From: Lachnospiraceae bacterium UBA3633
Lineage (GTDB): Bacteria; Bacillota; Clostridia; Lachnospirales; Lachnospiraceae
Assembly (NCBI GenBank): GCA_002374095.1
Contig: DFKY01000010.1
Span: forward strand, 1 to 64,000
Direction: 5' to 3'
DNA length: 64,000 nt
Below are positions 8,568 through 17,848 of this stretch, piece by piece. Within the stretch, counting starts at the first letter, position 1. Every line of letters begins with the position of its first letter. Below the pieces are notes generated by a model, which worked only from the letters and a program-made list of their open reading frames with translations, was not told the origin of the DNA and did not search any database. The translations under genes and the position numbers were made by a program.

Positions 8568-9251
8568 ATGAATAATGCGTTTTTTAAAGAAGTTGCAGAA
8601 TGGGCAAAAATACTTGTCATAGCTTTTTTAGTGGCGTTTTTTGTAAATAATGTAATTATAACGAATTCATATATACCTACACCTTCGATGGAATCGAATT
8701 TACCAGTGGGAAGCAGGCTTTTTGGATTTAGACTTACATATAAGTTTACAAAACCCAAAAGAGGGGATGTAGTTATATTTGACTATGGTTTTGAATGTAA
8801 AAACTGTAAAGAGATGTATCAAAAAAGTGAAGATGATGTGTGTCCGCATTGCAACACTCCTAATAATCACAATAAGAAAGTTCATTTTATAAAAAGAGTC
8901 ATAGGTATTCCAGGCGATCATATAGAGATAAAAAATGATTATACAGCAGACACAGAGCTTTTTAAAGCGACAATGTTTGAAGATAAGGATTTCAAAGTTC
9001 CATGTGGTCATGTATATATTAATGGTGAAAGATATGATGAAAATTATCTCAATGAGCCTATGATAGTCAATGGTTTCTATAAACCGGTAGATGTGACAAT
9101 CCCTGAAGATACGTATTATTTACTTGGAGATAATCGCAATAATTCTGAAGATGCAAGATTTTGGAAAAATCCATTTATAAGTATTAAAGATATAGAAGCA
9201 AAGGCTTATATAATTTATTGGCCACTTAATTGTGTAGGATTTATAAAATAA
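8568..9251 (+). CDS. lepB: Signal peptidase I with zinc-ribbon-like insert
   Basis: 227 residues, S26A family. One N-terminal membrane helix (AKILVIAFLVAFFVNNVII), the catalytic Ser in 'TPSMESNL', the catalytic Lys in 'VHFIKRVIGIPGD', and the 'GDNRNNSEDARFW' box. It removes signal peptides outside the membrane and would process the secreted proteins of this window. Unusual: between the strand 'RGDVVIFDY' and the Lys box there are two Cys pairs, C77-x2-C80 and C92-x2-C95, spaced like a zinc ribbon. Standard SipS/LepB enzymes lack these. Confidence 0.93.
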   Translation: MNNAFFKEVAEWAKILVIAFLVAFFVNNVIITNSYIPTPSMESNLPVGSRLFGFRLTYKFTKPKRGDVVIFDYGFECKNCKEMYQKSEDDVCPHCNTPNNHNKKVHFIKRVIGIPGDHIEIKNDYTADTELFKATMFEDKDFKVPCGHVYINGERYDENYLNEPMIVNGFYKPVDVTIPEDTYYLLGDNRNNSEDARFWKNPFISIKDIEAKAYIIYWPLNCVGFIK

Positions 9252-9267
9252 ACTTAAAAGGAGAGAT

Positions 9268-10653
9268 ATGTTGAAGAGCAGTGAATATTCACATGAATAT
9301 CATCATATATTAAAAGATGATAAGTCGTGTAAAGAAAAAGCATATGAGTTTGCAGAAGGCTATAAGAGTTTTATAAGTGCTGTGAAGACAGAGAGAGAAT
9401 GCGTAAAATATATTCTTAATAAAGCTACATCATATGTAGAGTTTGACGCTAAAAAAGTAAAAGAATTAAAACCAGGCGATAAGTATTTTATAAATAATAG
9501 AGGAAAAGCTATAGTACTTTTGACTATAGGAAAAAAGCCACTTAGTGATGGCGTTAATTTTGTTGTATCGCATATAGATTCTCCAAGACTTGACTTAAAG
9601 CCAAATCCACTTTACGAAAGCGATGATATAGGCTTCTTTAAGACACATTACTATGGTGGCATAAAGAAATATCAATGGCCTACGATACCACTTTCCATGC
9701 ATGGTAGAGTTTATAAAGAAGATGGAAGTTTCGTTGATATAAATTGTGGTGAGAAAGAAGAAGATCCTAAATTTATAATTACAGATCTTTTGCCACATCT
9801 TGCAAAAGAACAAGAAGGCAGGACGCTTCGAGAGGGGATAAAAGGCGAAGAGCTTAATATCGTTATTGGAAGCCTTCCTATTCAATCTGAAGATGATGAT
9901 ATAAAGTGTAAAGTTAAAGAAAATACACTGAAGATTTTATATGAGACATACGGGATAAAAGAAAAAGATTTTGCTCGTGCGGAGATAGAGTTTGTGCCAG
10001 CATACATGGCATCAGACATAGGGTTTGATAGATCGCTTATTGCGGCATATGGCCAAGATGACAGAGTGTGTGCATATCCAGCACTTATGGCAGAAATTGA
10101 AAATGATGCACCAGAACTTACAAGCATCACGGTATTTACTGATAAGGAAGAGATAGGCAGTGAAGGTAATACTGGTATGGTATCAGAGTTTTTATTTGAT
10201 ATAGTAGAAGACTTGTGTGATGTTTCGTGCGTAAAAGCGAGAGATGTGTATAGACATTCTATCTGTCTATCAAGTGATGTAAACTCAGCTTATGATCCAA
10301 CATTTGCTGATGTGTATGAAAAATTAAATTCATCTTATGTCAATAGAGGAGTTGTCCTTACAAAGTATACAGGACATGCAGGAAAGTCAGGTTCAAATGA
10401 TGCATCTGCAGAAACTATGGCAAAAGTCATAAAGCTTATGGATGATAGAAAAGTAGTGTGGCAGATAGGCGAGCTTGGCAAAGTTGATATAGGTGGTGGT
10501 GGAACTATTGCAAAGTATATGAGTCAGAGAAATGTAGATACTATAGATGTAGGAGTGGCAGTACTATCGATGCATTCACCTTATGAAGTTACATCAAAAC
10601 TTGATATATATCATACTTATTTAGCATATAAAGCATTTTTGCTTAATAAATAA
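9268..10653 (+). CDS. M18-family aminopeptidase
   Basis: 461 residues, close to family length. Metal-site motifs of M18 (aspartyl aminopeptidase) are seen in order: 'VVSHIDSPRLDLKPNP' (His and Asp), 'YGQDDRVCAYPAL' (bridging Asp), 'FTDKEEIGSEG' (catalytic Glu pair), 'SSDVNSAYDPTF' and C-terminal 'SMHSPYEV' (His ligand). It is a cytoplasmic dizinc exopeptidase releasing N-terminal residues. GGAGAG ribosome site at about 9260. Its substrate preference cannot be told from sequence. Confidence 0.9.
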   Translation: MLKSSEYSHEYHHILKDDKSCKEKAYEFAEGYKSFISAVKTERECVKYILNKATSYVEFDAKKVKELKPGDKYFINNRGKAIVLLTIGKKPLSDGVNFVVSHIDSPRLDLKPNPLYESDDIGFFKTHYYGGIKKYQWPTIPLSMHGRVYKEDGSFVDINCGEKEEDPKFIITDLLPHLAKEQEGRTLREGIKGEELNIVIGSLPIQSEDDDIKCKVKENTLKILYETYGIKEKDFARAEIEFVPAYMASDIGFDRSLIAAYGQDDRVCAYPALMAEIENDAPELTSITVFTDKEEIGSEGNTGMVSEFLFDIVEDLCDVSCVKARDVYRHSICLSSDVNSAYDPTFADVYEKLNSSYVNRGVVLTKYTGHAGKSGSNDASAETMAKVIKLMDDRKVVWQIGELGKVDIGGGGTIAKYMSQRNVDTIDVGVAVLSMHSPYEVTSKLDIYHTYLAYKAFLLNK

Positions 10654-10679
10654 TTCTAAATAATATAATAGGAGCATTT

Positions 10680-11861
10680 ATGAAAAAAGTTATTTTAAGT
10701 TTATTGACACTTTTGGTATTTACTACACTTATGGCCTGCGGTAATAAAATTAGCGTAGGAGGAGGAACTTATGAAGAAGATCTAGTTACATCTGGATATT
10801 ATCTTGATAAGGCAAGTCTTTCAGATGCAACATTTGTAGAGACATTATCTAATATCAAAGAGATAAAGAAGCCTTCTTCACTTGGAAAAGTCACACTACC
10901 AGATCTTTCGACCATAGAGCTTACAGTTGCACCGATAGAAGAAGTTACAGAGGCTGATATAGAAGCAGAGCTTGAAAGAGAAAGAGATCAAGAAACTACA
11001 TATAAGCCTGTGACAGAAAAAAGAAAAGCTAAACTTACTGATAAAGTTATAATTGATTTTAAAGGTTTTGTAGGCGGAAAAGAATTTGAAGGTGGAGAAG
11101 CTACTGACTTTGAACTTGTCCTTGGTAGTGGACAATTTATACCAGGATTTGAAGATCAAGTTGTAGGGCACAATGCCGGTTCAAAGTTTAGTATCAATGT
11201 GAAATTCCCTGATGATTATAAAGAAGAATTGGCAGGTAAAAATGCACGATTTGATATAACTATCAAGTCTATAGAGGAAGCTACGAAACCAGAAGTAGAT
11301 AATAATTTTGTTGTGGCTCATACCAAGAAAAATTCATTTAATGTCAATGAGTATAAGGAAGAATTAAAAGAAAGACTTATTAAAGAAAGAGAGTTTATGT
11401 ACAATGAAAGTATGGTGTTTGAGCTTTCTACACAATTACTTGAGAAAGCAACATTTGAACCTACTGAAGAGGCACTTGCATGGCAATTCTCAGCTATAAT
11501 GGCTATGTACAATGAGCAAGCACAGCAATCAGGATCAAATCTTGCTACACTTATAGCTTCAAGTGGACAGTCAGTAATGGATGTATACAAACAAATTAAG
11601 GAATATGCGCCAGAGGCTATAAAGAGTGAGATGCTTATTGATGAGCTTAAGAAGTCATATAAAGTGAGCGTTACAGATGATGAAGTTAAAGAATGGTTCA
11701 CGATGCTTGCTGATGCATACAATTATGGAAGTCAATTTAATTATGATGAATATGTGCAGCAGATAGGATTTGATAATCTAAAGAAATCAGTTGAGAGTGA
11801 AAAAATTCTTATAGAAGCTGCAAAAAAATGCAAGGTAGTTGAAAAAAAAGAAGAAGAGTAG
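10680..11861 (+). CDS. Trigger-factor-like FKBP peptidyl-prolyl isomerase lipoprotein
   Basis: 393 residues. Signal peptide with lipobox 'FTTLMAC', so lipidated and held on the outer face of the membrane. An FKBP-type PPIase domain (about 115-200: 'DKVIIDFKGFVGGKEFEGG', 'GSGQFIPGFEDQVVGH') is followed by a long helical region like the trigger factor C-terminal domain. The trigger factor ribosome-binding domain is missing. Likely an extracytoplasmic folding catalyst for exported proteins, comparable in role to PrsA, though not homologous to its parvulin domain. It ends 3 nt before the dihydroorotase-like gene. Confidence 0.85.
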   Translation: MKKVILSLLTLLVFTTLMACGNKISVGGGTYEEDLVTSGYYLDKASLSDATFVETLSNIKEIKKPSSLGKVTLPDLSTIELTVAPIEEVTEADIEAELERERDQETTYKPVTEKRKAKLTDKVIIDFKGFVGGKEFEGGEATDFELVLGSGQFIPGFEDQVVGHNAGSKFSINVKFPDDYKEELAGKNARFDITIKSIEEATKPEVDNNFVVAHTKKNSFNVNEYKEELKERLIKEREFMYNESMVFELSTQLLEKATFEPTEEALAWQFSAIMAMYNEQAQQSGSNLATLIASSGQSVMDVYKQIKEYAPEAIKSEMLIDELKKSYKVSVTDDEVKEWFTMLADAYNYGSQFNYDEYVQQIGFDNLKKSVESEKILIEAAKKCKVVEKKEEE

Positions 11862-11864
11862 CAG

Positions 11865-13169
11865 ATGAAAGTATTAATTAAAAATGGTACTATAATAGAT
11901 CCAGTATACAATATAAAAGACAAACGAGATATACTTATTGAAAATCAAAATGTTGTGAGTATCAAGAAGAAAATTACTGATGAAACTGATTATGTAATAG
12001 ATGCAAAAGGTATGATAGTTTCACCAGGTTTTGTGGATCTTCATGCTAATTTTTGTGATCCAGGTGCGACGGATAGAGAAGATTTGAAATCTGGCTCATT
12101 TGCAGCAGCTAAAGGTGGATATACATATGTAGTTTTGGGCGTTGACAATAGACCAGCACCATCAGAAAGTAATGTCATTGACTATATCAATAAGTATAAA
12201 AATATAATGCCTGTCAATATCTATCCATCAGCTGCAGTAACAGTTGATAGACAGGGACTTGAACTTGCGGATATCAATTTTTTATATAATCATGGAGCAT
12301 TTGCATTTTATGATGGGCTTCGCTCTATAGCGGATAAAAATTTATTAAAGAAAGCTATGGATGTGACGAAGTCAAAAGGGAAATTTATATCTATCTATAG
12401 TGAAAAAAGTGATAATGTAAAAGTCAGAGGAATACTTGATGGAGCAATTGCAAAAAAACTCGGCATAAAAGGGGCTACACCAGTTGATGCTGAAGTTGAA
12501 GACCTTAAAGACAATATAGCTGTTGCGAGACTTTGTGATGCAGTTATAGATCTTGCATATATTACATCAGAAGAATCCATAGAGGTCGTAAAAGATGCTA
12601 AAAAAGAAAAACTTATGGTATATGCAGAAGTTCCGGCACTCAATATTTACTTTAATGATAAAGCGATAGATAAATATGGAGCACTTGCGAAACTGCTTCC
12701 GCCATTAAGGGAAGAATCAGATAGAGTGGCACTTTGCAATGCTCTTAAAAAAGATGTCATAGATATAATTTCAAGTAATCATGTGCCTATAGAGAAAAAA
12801 GATAAAGAAGGAAAGTACAAGGACGCACAAAGTGGGTCGATAGGACTTGAGACAGTTCTTGGAATTTGCGGTAAAGTTTTGGTTAAAGATGGATACCTTA
12901 CTTGGAAAGATGTCATAGAAAAGATAAGTGTGAACCCTGCCAAGCTTTTTGGGCTTGATAAGAATGGTGCGGGAATGATTGAGATTGATAAACCAGCCAA
13001 TCTTACTATATTTGATCCAGAAGAAGAGTGGGAACTTTGTGAAGAAGACATAGTATCAAAATCTCACAATACTCCACTTCTTGGACTTCCACTTAAAGGA
13101 AAAGTAAAATATACCATATGCAATGGAAAACTTATATATAAGGATCAACATTTAAGTGAGAGAAAGTAG
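11865..13169 (+). CDS. Dihydroorotase-like protein, metal site degenerate
   Basis: 434 residues that align along the full length with class I dihydroorotase (PyrC): 'GFVDLHANFCDPG', 'AAAKGGYT', 'LPPLREESDR', 'SGSIGLETVLG', 'NPAKLFGL'. The zinc and catalytic residues are altered. HxH is H60-A-N62, the usual HCED is IYSEK, HVCHIS is LAYIT, and the catalytic Asp of TDHAPH is N305 in SSNHVPI. It is therefore unlikely to hydrolyse dihydroorotate. It could be a regulatory or scaffolding PyrC-like protein as known beside some aspartate carbamoyltransferases, or have a new role. Overlaps the next gene by 14 nt. Confidence 0.8.
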   Translation: MKVLIKNGTIIDPVYNIKDKRDILIENQNVVSIKKKITDETDYVIDAKGMIVSPGFVDLHANFCDPGATDREDLKSGSFAAAKGGYTYVVLGVDNRPAPSESNVIDYINKYKNIMPVNIYPSAAVTVDRQGLELADINFLYNHGAFAFYDGLRSIADKNLLKKAMDVTKSKGKFISIYSEKSDNVKVRGILDGAIAKKLGIKGATPVDAEVEDLKDNIAVARLCDAVIDLAYITSEESIEVVKDAKKEKLMVYAEVPALNIYFNDKAIDKYGALAKLLPPLREESDRVALCNALKKDVIDIISSNHVPIEKKDKEGKYKDAQSGSIGLETVLGICGKVLVKDGYLTWKDVIEKISVNPAKLFGLDKNGAGMIEIDKPANLTIFDPEEEWELCEEDIVSKSHNTPLLGLPLKGKVKYTICNGKLIYKDQHLSERK

Positions 13170-14859
13170 AAAAAAGCAAAAAACAAATAATTTTAAATTG
13201 ATAATTGCTATAATTATTTTGGTAGTTATAGCAATTATTTCGTTTAATCTATATGAGAGGTATTCTTTTACACGAGAGCATGTGGATTTGAAGGAGTACA
13301 TAGGTGCAAGTGGTGATGATGTAGCAATATATCTAAATGATGAATTGCAAAAAACTGGAGAAGATGGAAAACGCTATATGGCAAAAAAAATGTATGAAGC
13401 TACCTATCTTCCTTTGTCGTTTGTAAAAGAATATATCAATAATCGTTTTTACTATGCAAGAGATATAAGTAAAATTCTTTTCTGTACTCCATACGAAGTG
13501 AAGCAATTCGGAGATACAGATATGCATCAGATGGGAAATGCTCCTTATGTAGTATTTCTTGATGAGCCATATCTACTTGTGGATTATGTAAAAGACTATG
13601 CCAATATTCGTTATGATATGTATCTTGATGATGAAGTAAAAAGAGTATATGTATATACCAACTGGGATAGTGAAAATATATCTTATCTAAAAGGTCGTGA
13701 ATCTGTAAGAGTATCTGGTGGCAATAAAAGTGAAGTGGTCACAGATTTAAGGCGTGGAGAAGAAGTTAAGATTCTTGATACCATGACAAAATGGATTAAA
13801 GTGAAAACTGCTGATGGATATATAGGATATATAAGAAAGAGTAAGATCTCAAAGATAGAAGAAAGGATTCCAATAAGCGATTTTACAGAGATGGTGAGAA
13901 AAAACAATAGACTTTCTGTAAAACCTTGTATAGGTTTCCATCAAGTATTTTCAGTTTATTCTTCTGCCAATCTTACAAATCTTTTAAGCAATACAGAAGG
14001 CATGAATGTCATAGCGCCTACATGGTTTGTCATAAGAAGTGATAAAGGGGCTATTGTCTCTCATGCAAGTGATGCTTATGTACAGTATTGCCACAATAAA
14101 GGTCTTAAAGTATGGGCAACGCTCAATAACTTTGATATGGGACATTTTGACGAAGAAAAGATATTCTCAAGCTTTAAAAATAGACAAAATATGATAGAAC
14201 GAATCATCAAAGATGTGACGGTCAATGAGATAGATGGTATAAATCTTGATATAGAAAATGTGCCTATAAGTGCAGGGGAAGACTATACAGAATTTGTAAG
14301 AGAATTATCAATAGAATTAGGAAAGATAGGACGCACTCTTAGTGTAGATACATATGTGCCTTATTCGTTTAATGCTCATTATGATTTGTCAGAATATAAT
14401 GATTTCTGTGATTATGTGATAGTTATGTGCTATGATGAACATTATTCTGGAAGTAAGGAAGCTGGGTCTGTATCATCAATTGGCTATGTAAGAGATGGTA
14501 TCAATTTGTCTCTTACAAATGTTGATAACGATAAGTTGATTATCGCATTACCTTTCTACACGAGGATATGGACAACATTATCAAGTGGGCAAGTTACATC
14601 AGTTGTTGGTGGGTCGCTTGCAATGGAAAATAATGCAAGAAAGAGAGGTATTACTTTTGCTTTTGATGATGCGACATGCCAAAATTATGGAGGCTTTACA
14701 GCTTCAGATGGAAGCCGAGTTGAGTGCTGGCTTGAAGATGAATTAAGTCTTGCATATAAAGTTCAGGAAATAAAAAAATACGATCTTGCAGGGACAGCAG
14801 CTTGGAAGCTTACTCAAGAGAGAGATAACTTTTTTAAGATTTTAAATATAAATGAATGA
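13156..14859 (+). CDS. Membrane-anchored SH3 and GH18 domain protein
   Basis: 567 residues from a GTG start that overlaps the previous gene by 14 nt. One N-terminal membrane helix (NNFKLIIAIIILVVIAIISFNL). A bacterial SH3-like segment lies at about 180-235 ('GREVRVSG'-like start, 'GYIGYIRKSKI'). A glycoside hydrolase 18 domain spans about 250-560 with catalytic 'DGINLDIENV' and 'YVIVMCYDEHY'. The family includes spore and cell-wall N-acetylglucosaminidases (YaaH/SleL-like). It probably acts on peptidoglycan outside the membrane; a spore role cannot be shown. Confidence 0.85.
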   Translation: MRESRKKQKTNNFKLIIAIIILVVIAIISFNLYERYSFTREHVDLKEYIGASGDDVAIYLNDELQKTGEDGKRYMAKKMYEATYLPLSFVKEYINNRFYYARDISKILFCTPYEVKQFGDTDMHQMGNAPYVVFLDEPYLLVDYVKDYANIRYDMYLDDEVKRVYVYTNWDSENISYLKGRESVRVSGGNKSEVVTDLRRGEEVKILDTMTKWIKVKTADGYIGYIRKSKISKIEERIPISDFTEMVRKNNRLSVKPCIGFHQVFSVYSSANLTNLLSNTEGMNVIAPTWFVIRSDKGAIVSHASDAYVQYCHNKGLKVWATLNNFDMGHFDEEKIFSSFKNRQNMIERIIKDVTVNEIDGINLDIENVPISAGEDYTEFVRELSIELGKIGRTLSVDTYVPYSFNAHYDLSEYNDFCDYVIVMCYDEHYSGSKEAGSVSSIGYVRDGINLSLTNVDNDKLIIALPFYTRIWTTLSSGQVTSVVGGSLAMENNARKRGITFAFDDATCQNYGGFTASDGSRVECWLEDELSLAYKVQEIKKYDLAGTAAWKLTQERDNFFKILNINE

Positions 14860-15443
14860 TAGTTGACATTGAAAAGATTGTAGATACATTAAAAAGAAAC
14901 GGGTCGGTAGTTGCTATAAAAACTGATACGGTATATGGACTTGTATGCAATGCCTATGACAAGGATTCGACAGATAAGATATATAAGCTTAAGTCTCGTG
15001 AAAAAAAGAAACCACTTTCTCTTTTTGTAAAAGATATAGAAGAAGTAAAAAAGTATGTATCTTCTCATAGCCTTACACAAAAAAATGTCAAAATAATGGA
15101 AAAATATTGGCCTGGTGCACTCACTATAATATTTGAAAAAAAAGATGATACTTTTTCGCATTTTACAGAAGGCGTAGGTGGTATCGGGATAAGGATACCT
15201 GATGATGAAGTACTAAAAAAGATATTGTCAAGATGTGACTTTCCACTTGCAGAGACTTCTTGCAATCTATCTGGCGAAGAGCCTTATGATGATATAAAAG
15301 CTATACGAGAAAAGTTTGATGGAAAAGTTGATTTAATAGTAGATGGTGGAAAAGTCCTTGACAATAGGCCGTCTACTGTCATATCACTTGAAGCGAATGA
15401 ACTTCTTGTCATTCGAAAGGGAAGTATTGATATAGATGTCTAG
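14856..15443 (+). CDS. tsaC: L-threonylcarbamoyladenylate synthase
   Basis: 195 residues of the Sua5/YciO/YrdC family, short TsaC-type without a C-terminal Sua5 domain. Typical motifs: 'AIKTDTVYGLVCNA', 'KSREKKKPLSLFV', 'YWPGALTIIF', 'GGIGIRIPDD' and 'PLAETSCNLSGEEP'. It makes threonylcarbamoyl-AMP from Thr, bicarbonate and ATP for the t6A37 modification of ANN-decoding tRNAs. ATGA overlap with the previous gene shows translational coupling. Confidence 0.93.
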   Translation: MIVDIEKIVDTLKRNGSVVAIKTDTVYGLVCNAYDKDSTDKIYKLKSREKKKPLSLFVKDIEEVKKYVSSHSLTQKNVKIMEKYWPGALTIIFEKKDDTFSHFTEGVGGIGIRIPDDEVLKKILSRCDFPLAETSCNLSGEEPYDDIKAIREKFDGKVDLIVDGGKVLDNRPSTVISLEANELLVIRKGSIDIDV

Positions 15444-16626
15444 TACTATAAAAAAGAGGGATGTAAAGATTGAGATTATAAGGATACTGGCATGTCTACT
15501 AGTCGTCTGGTATCATATAAGAGAGTTGCCATGGAAGCAAAATGGTGAACTCAGCGAGACTGCAGTTTTTTTTGAAGCGATTTGTACAGTATGTGTTGTC
15601 ACATTTTTTTTAATATCTGGTTTTTTTATATATGATAGAAAAGGAACTATAATTGAAAATTGGATTTATCATATAAAGCATTTTTTTAAAAAGATTTTTT
15701 TGCCATTTATAATTGTAGTTATTTTGTGTATAGTATTTCATGAATACTTAATTTCTGCGAAGACTTTTAAAGAATGTATAGATGGATTTTCAGTTAAAAA
15801 TACCATTGCAACACTTTTTGATAGTTTTAAAAGCTTTTCAGCCGATCCGCTACCCGGTACGGCAGCACATCTATGGTATATATATTCTTACTTCAATATC
15901 ATACTTGTCTATCCCATAAGTGCATTAATATTAAAAAAAACTAAAAAGGCTTTCTCGTATTCTTTGCTACTACTATATACGGTGATAATGATACTCAATG
16001 ACTATAAGTCTTTTTATGGCGATAGTATATACTATGTTGTATTTGACATTGTCCATAAGCCAGTATACTATAGCATGTGCGGGTATGTGCTTTATAATGA
16101 AGTTATAAAGAGAATTATAGCAAGAGAAAAAGACAGTGAAAAAGATAAGGCAAGTATAATAATTGATAAAAGATTATTTTTTGGAGCTTTAATTATATAT
16201 GCAATTGGCTTCGTGATGCTTTTTAAAACGCAAGTAGCATATTACTATGGAACTAATGCTGGATATGTATATACTTCGTGGCTTAGCCTTTATTCTCTTA
16301 TACTTTCGTCGGCATTTGTGGTGATTATTTACAATCTAAGAATTGATAAATATTTAAATGATAAGATAGAAAATGCCATCTACTATATATCAGGGAAAAC
16401 ACTTGGCATATATCTTATCCATTATTTACTTATAGTAAAGCTAAATAGTACAGGATTTCAAGCAAGCTTTGCAAGATATAGAATCAATATTGTATTTTAC
16501 TTTATATATTTTATAGTTTATTCATTCATTATTATTTTATTATCGATGGCAATTTTAGTTGTTATAGAGTTTATGAAAAATAAACTTTTGGGAGGTCTTT
16601 ATGGCAAAAAGAAAAGGTTATCTTAA
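15436..16626 (+). CDS. Acyltransferase family 3 membrane protein
   Basis: 396 residues with about ten hydrophobic segments. The N-terminal 'IEIIRILACLLVVWYHIRELPW' carries the conserved His and aromatic pattern of acyltransferase family 3, and 'GTAAHLWYIYSYFNIIL' is the second hallmark region. Such proteins O-acylate cell-surface polysaccharides, peptidoglycan or antibiotics; the acceptor here is unknown. Overlaps tsaC by 8 nt and the deaminase gene by 26 nt, so it belongs to the same operon. Confidence 0.85.
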   Translation: MSSTIKKRDVKIEIIRILACLLVVWYHIRELPWKQNGELSETAVFFEAICTVCVVTFFLISGFFIYDRKGTIIENWIYHIKHFFKKIFLPFIIVVILCIVFHEYLISAKTFKECIDGFSVKNTIATLFDSFKSFSADPLPGTAAHLWYIYSYFNIILVYPISALILKKTKKAFSYSLLLLYTVIMILNDYKSFYGDSIYYVVFDIVHKPVYYSMCGYVLYNEVIKRIIAREKDSEKDKASIIIDKRLFFGALIIYAIGFVMLFKTQVAYYYGTNAGYVYTSWLSLYSLILSSAFVVIIYNLRIDKYLNDKIENAIYYISGKTLGIYLIHYLLIVKLNSTGFQASFARYRINIVFYFIYFIVYSFIIILLSMAILVVIEFMKNKLLGGLYGKKKRLS

Positions 16627-17086
16627 ATGGGATGAATATTTTATGGGGCTTGCTATACTTGCGAGTATGAGAAGCAAAGACCCAAATACTCAAGTAGGAT
16701 GCTGTATAGTTGATGAAGACAATAGGATTTTATCACTTGGTTACAATGGCTTCCCTATAGGCTGTAGTGATGATGAGTTCCCATGGGAAAGACAGGCAAA
16801 AAGATCTTATGATACAAAGTACAATTATGTATGCCATGCAGAATTAAATGCGATACTTAGCTATAAAGGCACTTCACTTAAAGGAGCAAGAGTGTATGTC
16901 AATCAGTTTCCATGCAATGAATGCGCAAAAGCTATAATACAAGCGGGTATCAAATCAATAATATACCTTGATGATAAGTATGCTGATACAGATATGGTTA
17001 AGTCATCGAAGAGAATGTTTGATGCGGTAAAGCTTAAATATAAAAAATTCAAATCACTTAATAAAAAGATAACTATAGAACTATGA
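16601..17086 (+). CDS. dCMP deaminase family protein (ComEB-like)
   Basis: 161 residues with the zinc deaminase signature: 'CHAELNAIL' (His ligand and proton-shuttle Glu) and 'PCNECAKAII' (two Cys ligands). The N-terminal 'SKDPNTQVGCCIVDEDN' is typical of deoxycytidylate deaminases, which convert dCMP to dUMP for dTTP synthesis. GGGAGG ribosome site inside the end of the upstream gene. Overlaps the next gene by 4 nt. Confidence 0.9.
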   Translation: MAKRKGYLKWDEYFMGLAILASMRSKDPNTQVGCCIVDEDNRILSLGYNGFPIGCSDDEFPWERQAKRSYDTKYNYVCHAELNAILSYKGTSLKGARVYVNQFPCNECAKAIIQAGIKSIIYLDDKYADTDMVKSSKRMFDAVKLKYKKFKSLNKKITIEL

Positions 17087-17847
17087 TTTTACGAATAGAT
17101 GAGTATGACATAAATTATATAGACGAAGGCGAAGGAGAGGTTGTCATCCTTTTGCATGGGTGGGGGTCAAATCTCAAAAGTTTTAATTCGCTTATAGAAC
17201 TACTCAAAAGTAAATATAGAGTACTGGCGATTGACTATCCAGGCTTTGGTGAAAGCAGTGAGTTAAAGCGAAGTTTCACAATTGATGATTATGCTGATAT
17301 AGTAGAGAAATTTTTAGTAAAGCTTGGCATAAAAAAAGTGATACTTGTAGGGCACTCTTATGGGGGCAGGATAATACTTAAACTTAATAGTAGGAAAGCC
17401 TTGCCATTTGAGATTAAGAAGAATGTGCTTATTGATGCAGCTGGTCTTAAAGATAAAAGAGACTTTAAAACTACATTAAAGATAAAGACATTTAAAACAT
17501 TAAAAAAGATGGCACACATTTTACCAATAAGCGAAGAAAAAAAAGAAGAGTTGGAAAAGGAACTTAAGAGTAGATTTGGATCAAAAGATTATGCTGATGC
17601 AAAGCCGATTATAAGAGAAACACTTGTAAAATCAGTCAATGAAGATTTGACAGATTGCTTAGATGATATGCGTGAGACTCTGCTTATCTGGGGTGATAGA
17701 GATATGGTGACACCAATGTGGATGGCAAAAAAGATGGAGAGTACTATAAAAAATGCAGGGCTTGTAGTATTAAGTGGCGGACATTTTTCTTATCTTGATG
17801 ATCCGTATAAGTTTTCAAAAGTAATAGTATCGTATTTTGGATTGTAG
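17083..17847 (+). CDS. Alpha/beta hydrolase
   Basis: 254 residues. Oxyanion 'LLHGWGSN', nucleophile elbow 'GHSYGGR', Asp in 'LIWGDRDMVTP' and His in 'LSGGHFSYLDDP' complete a catalytic triad. No signal peptide. Substrate unknown. Translationally coupled to the deaminase gene and followed directly by argS. Confidence 0.88.
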   Translation: MILRIDEYDINYIDEGEGEVVILLHGWGSNLKSFNSLIELLKSKYRVLAIDYPGFGESSELKRSFTIDDYADIVEKFLVKLGIKKVILVGHSYGGRIILKLNSRKALPFEIKKNVLIDAAGLKDKRDFKTTLKIKTFKTLKKMAHILPISEEKKEELEKELKSRFGSKDYADAKPIIRETLVKSVNEDLTDCLDDMRETLLIWGDRDMVTPMWMAKKMESTIKNAGLVVLSGGHFSYLDDPYKFSKVIVSYFGL

Positions 17848-17848
17848 T

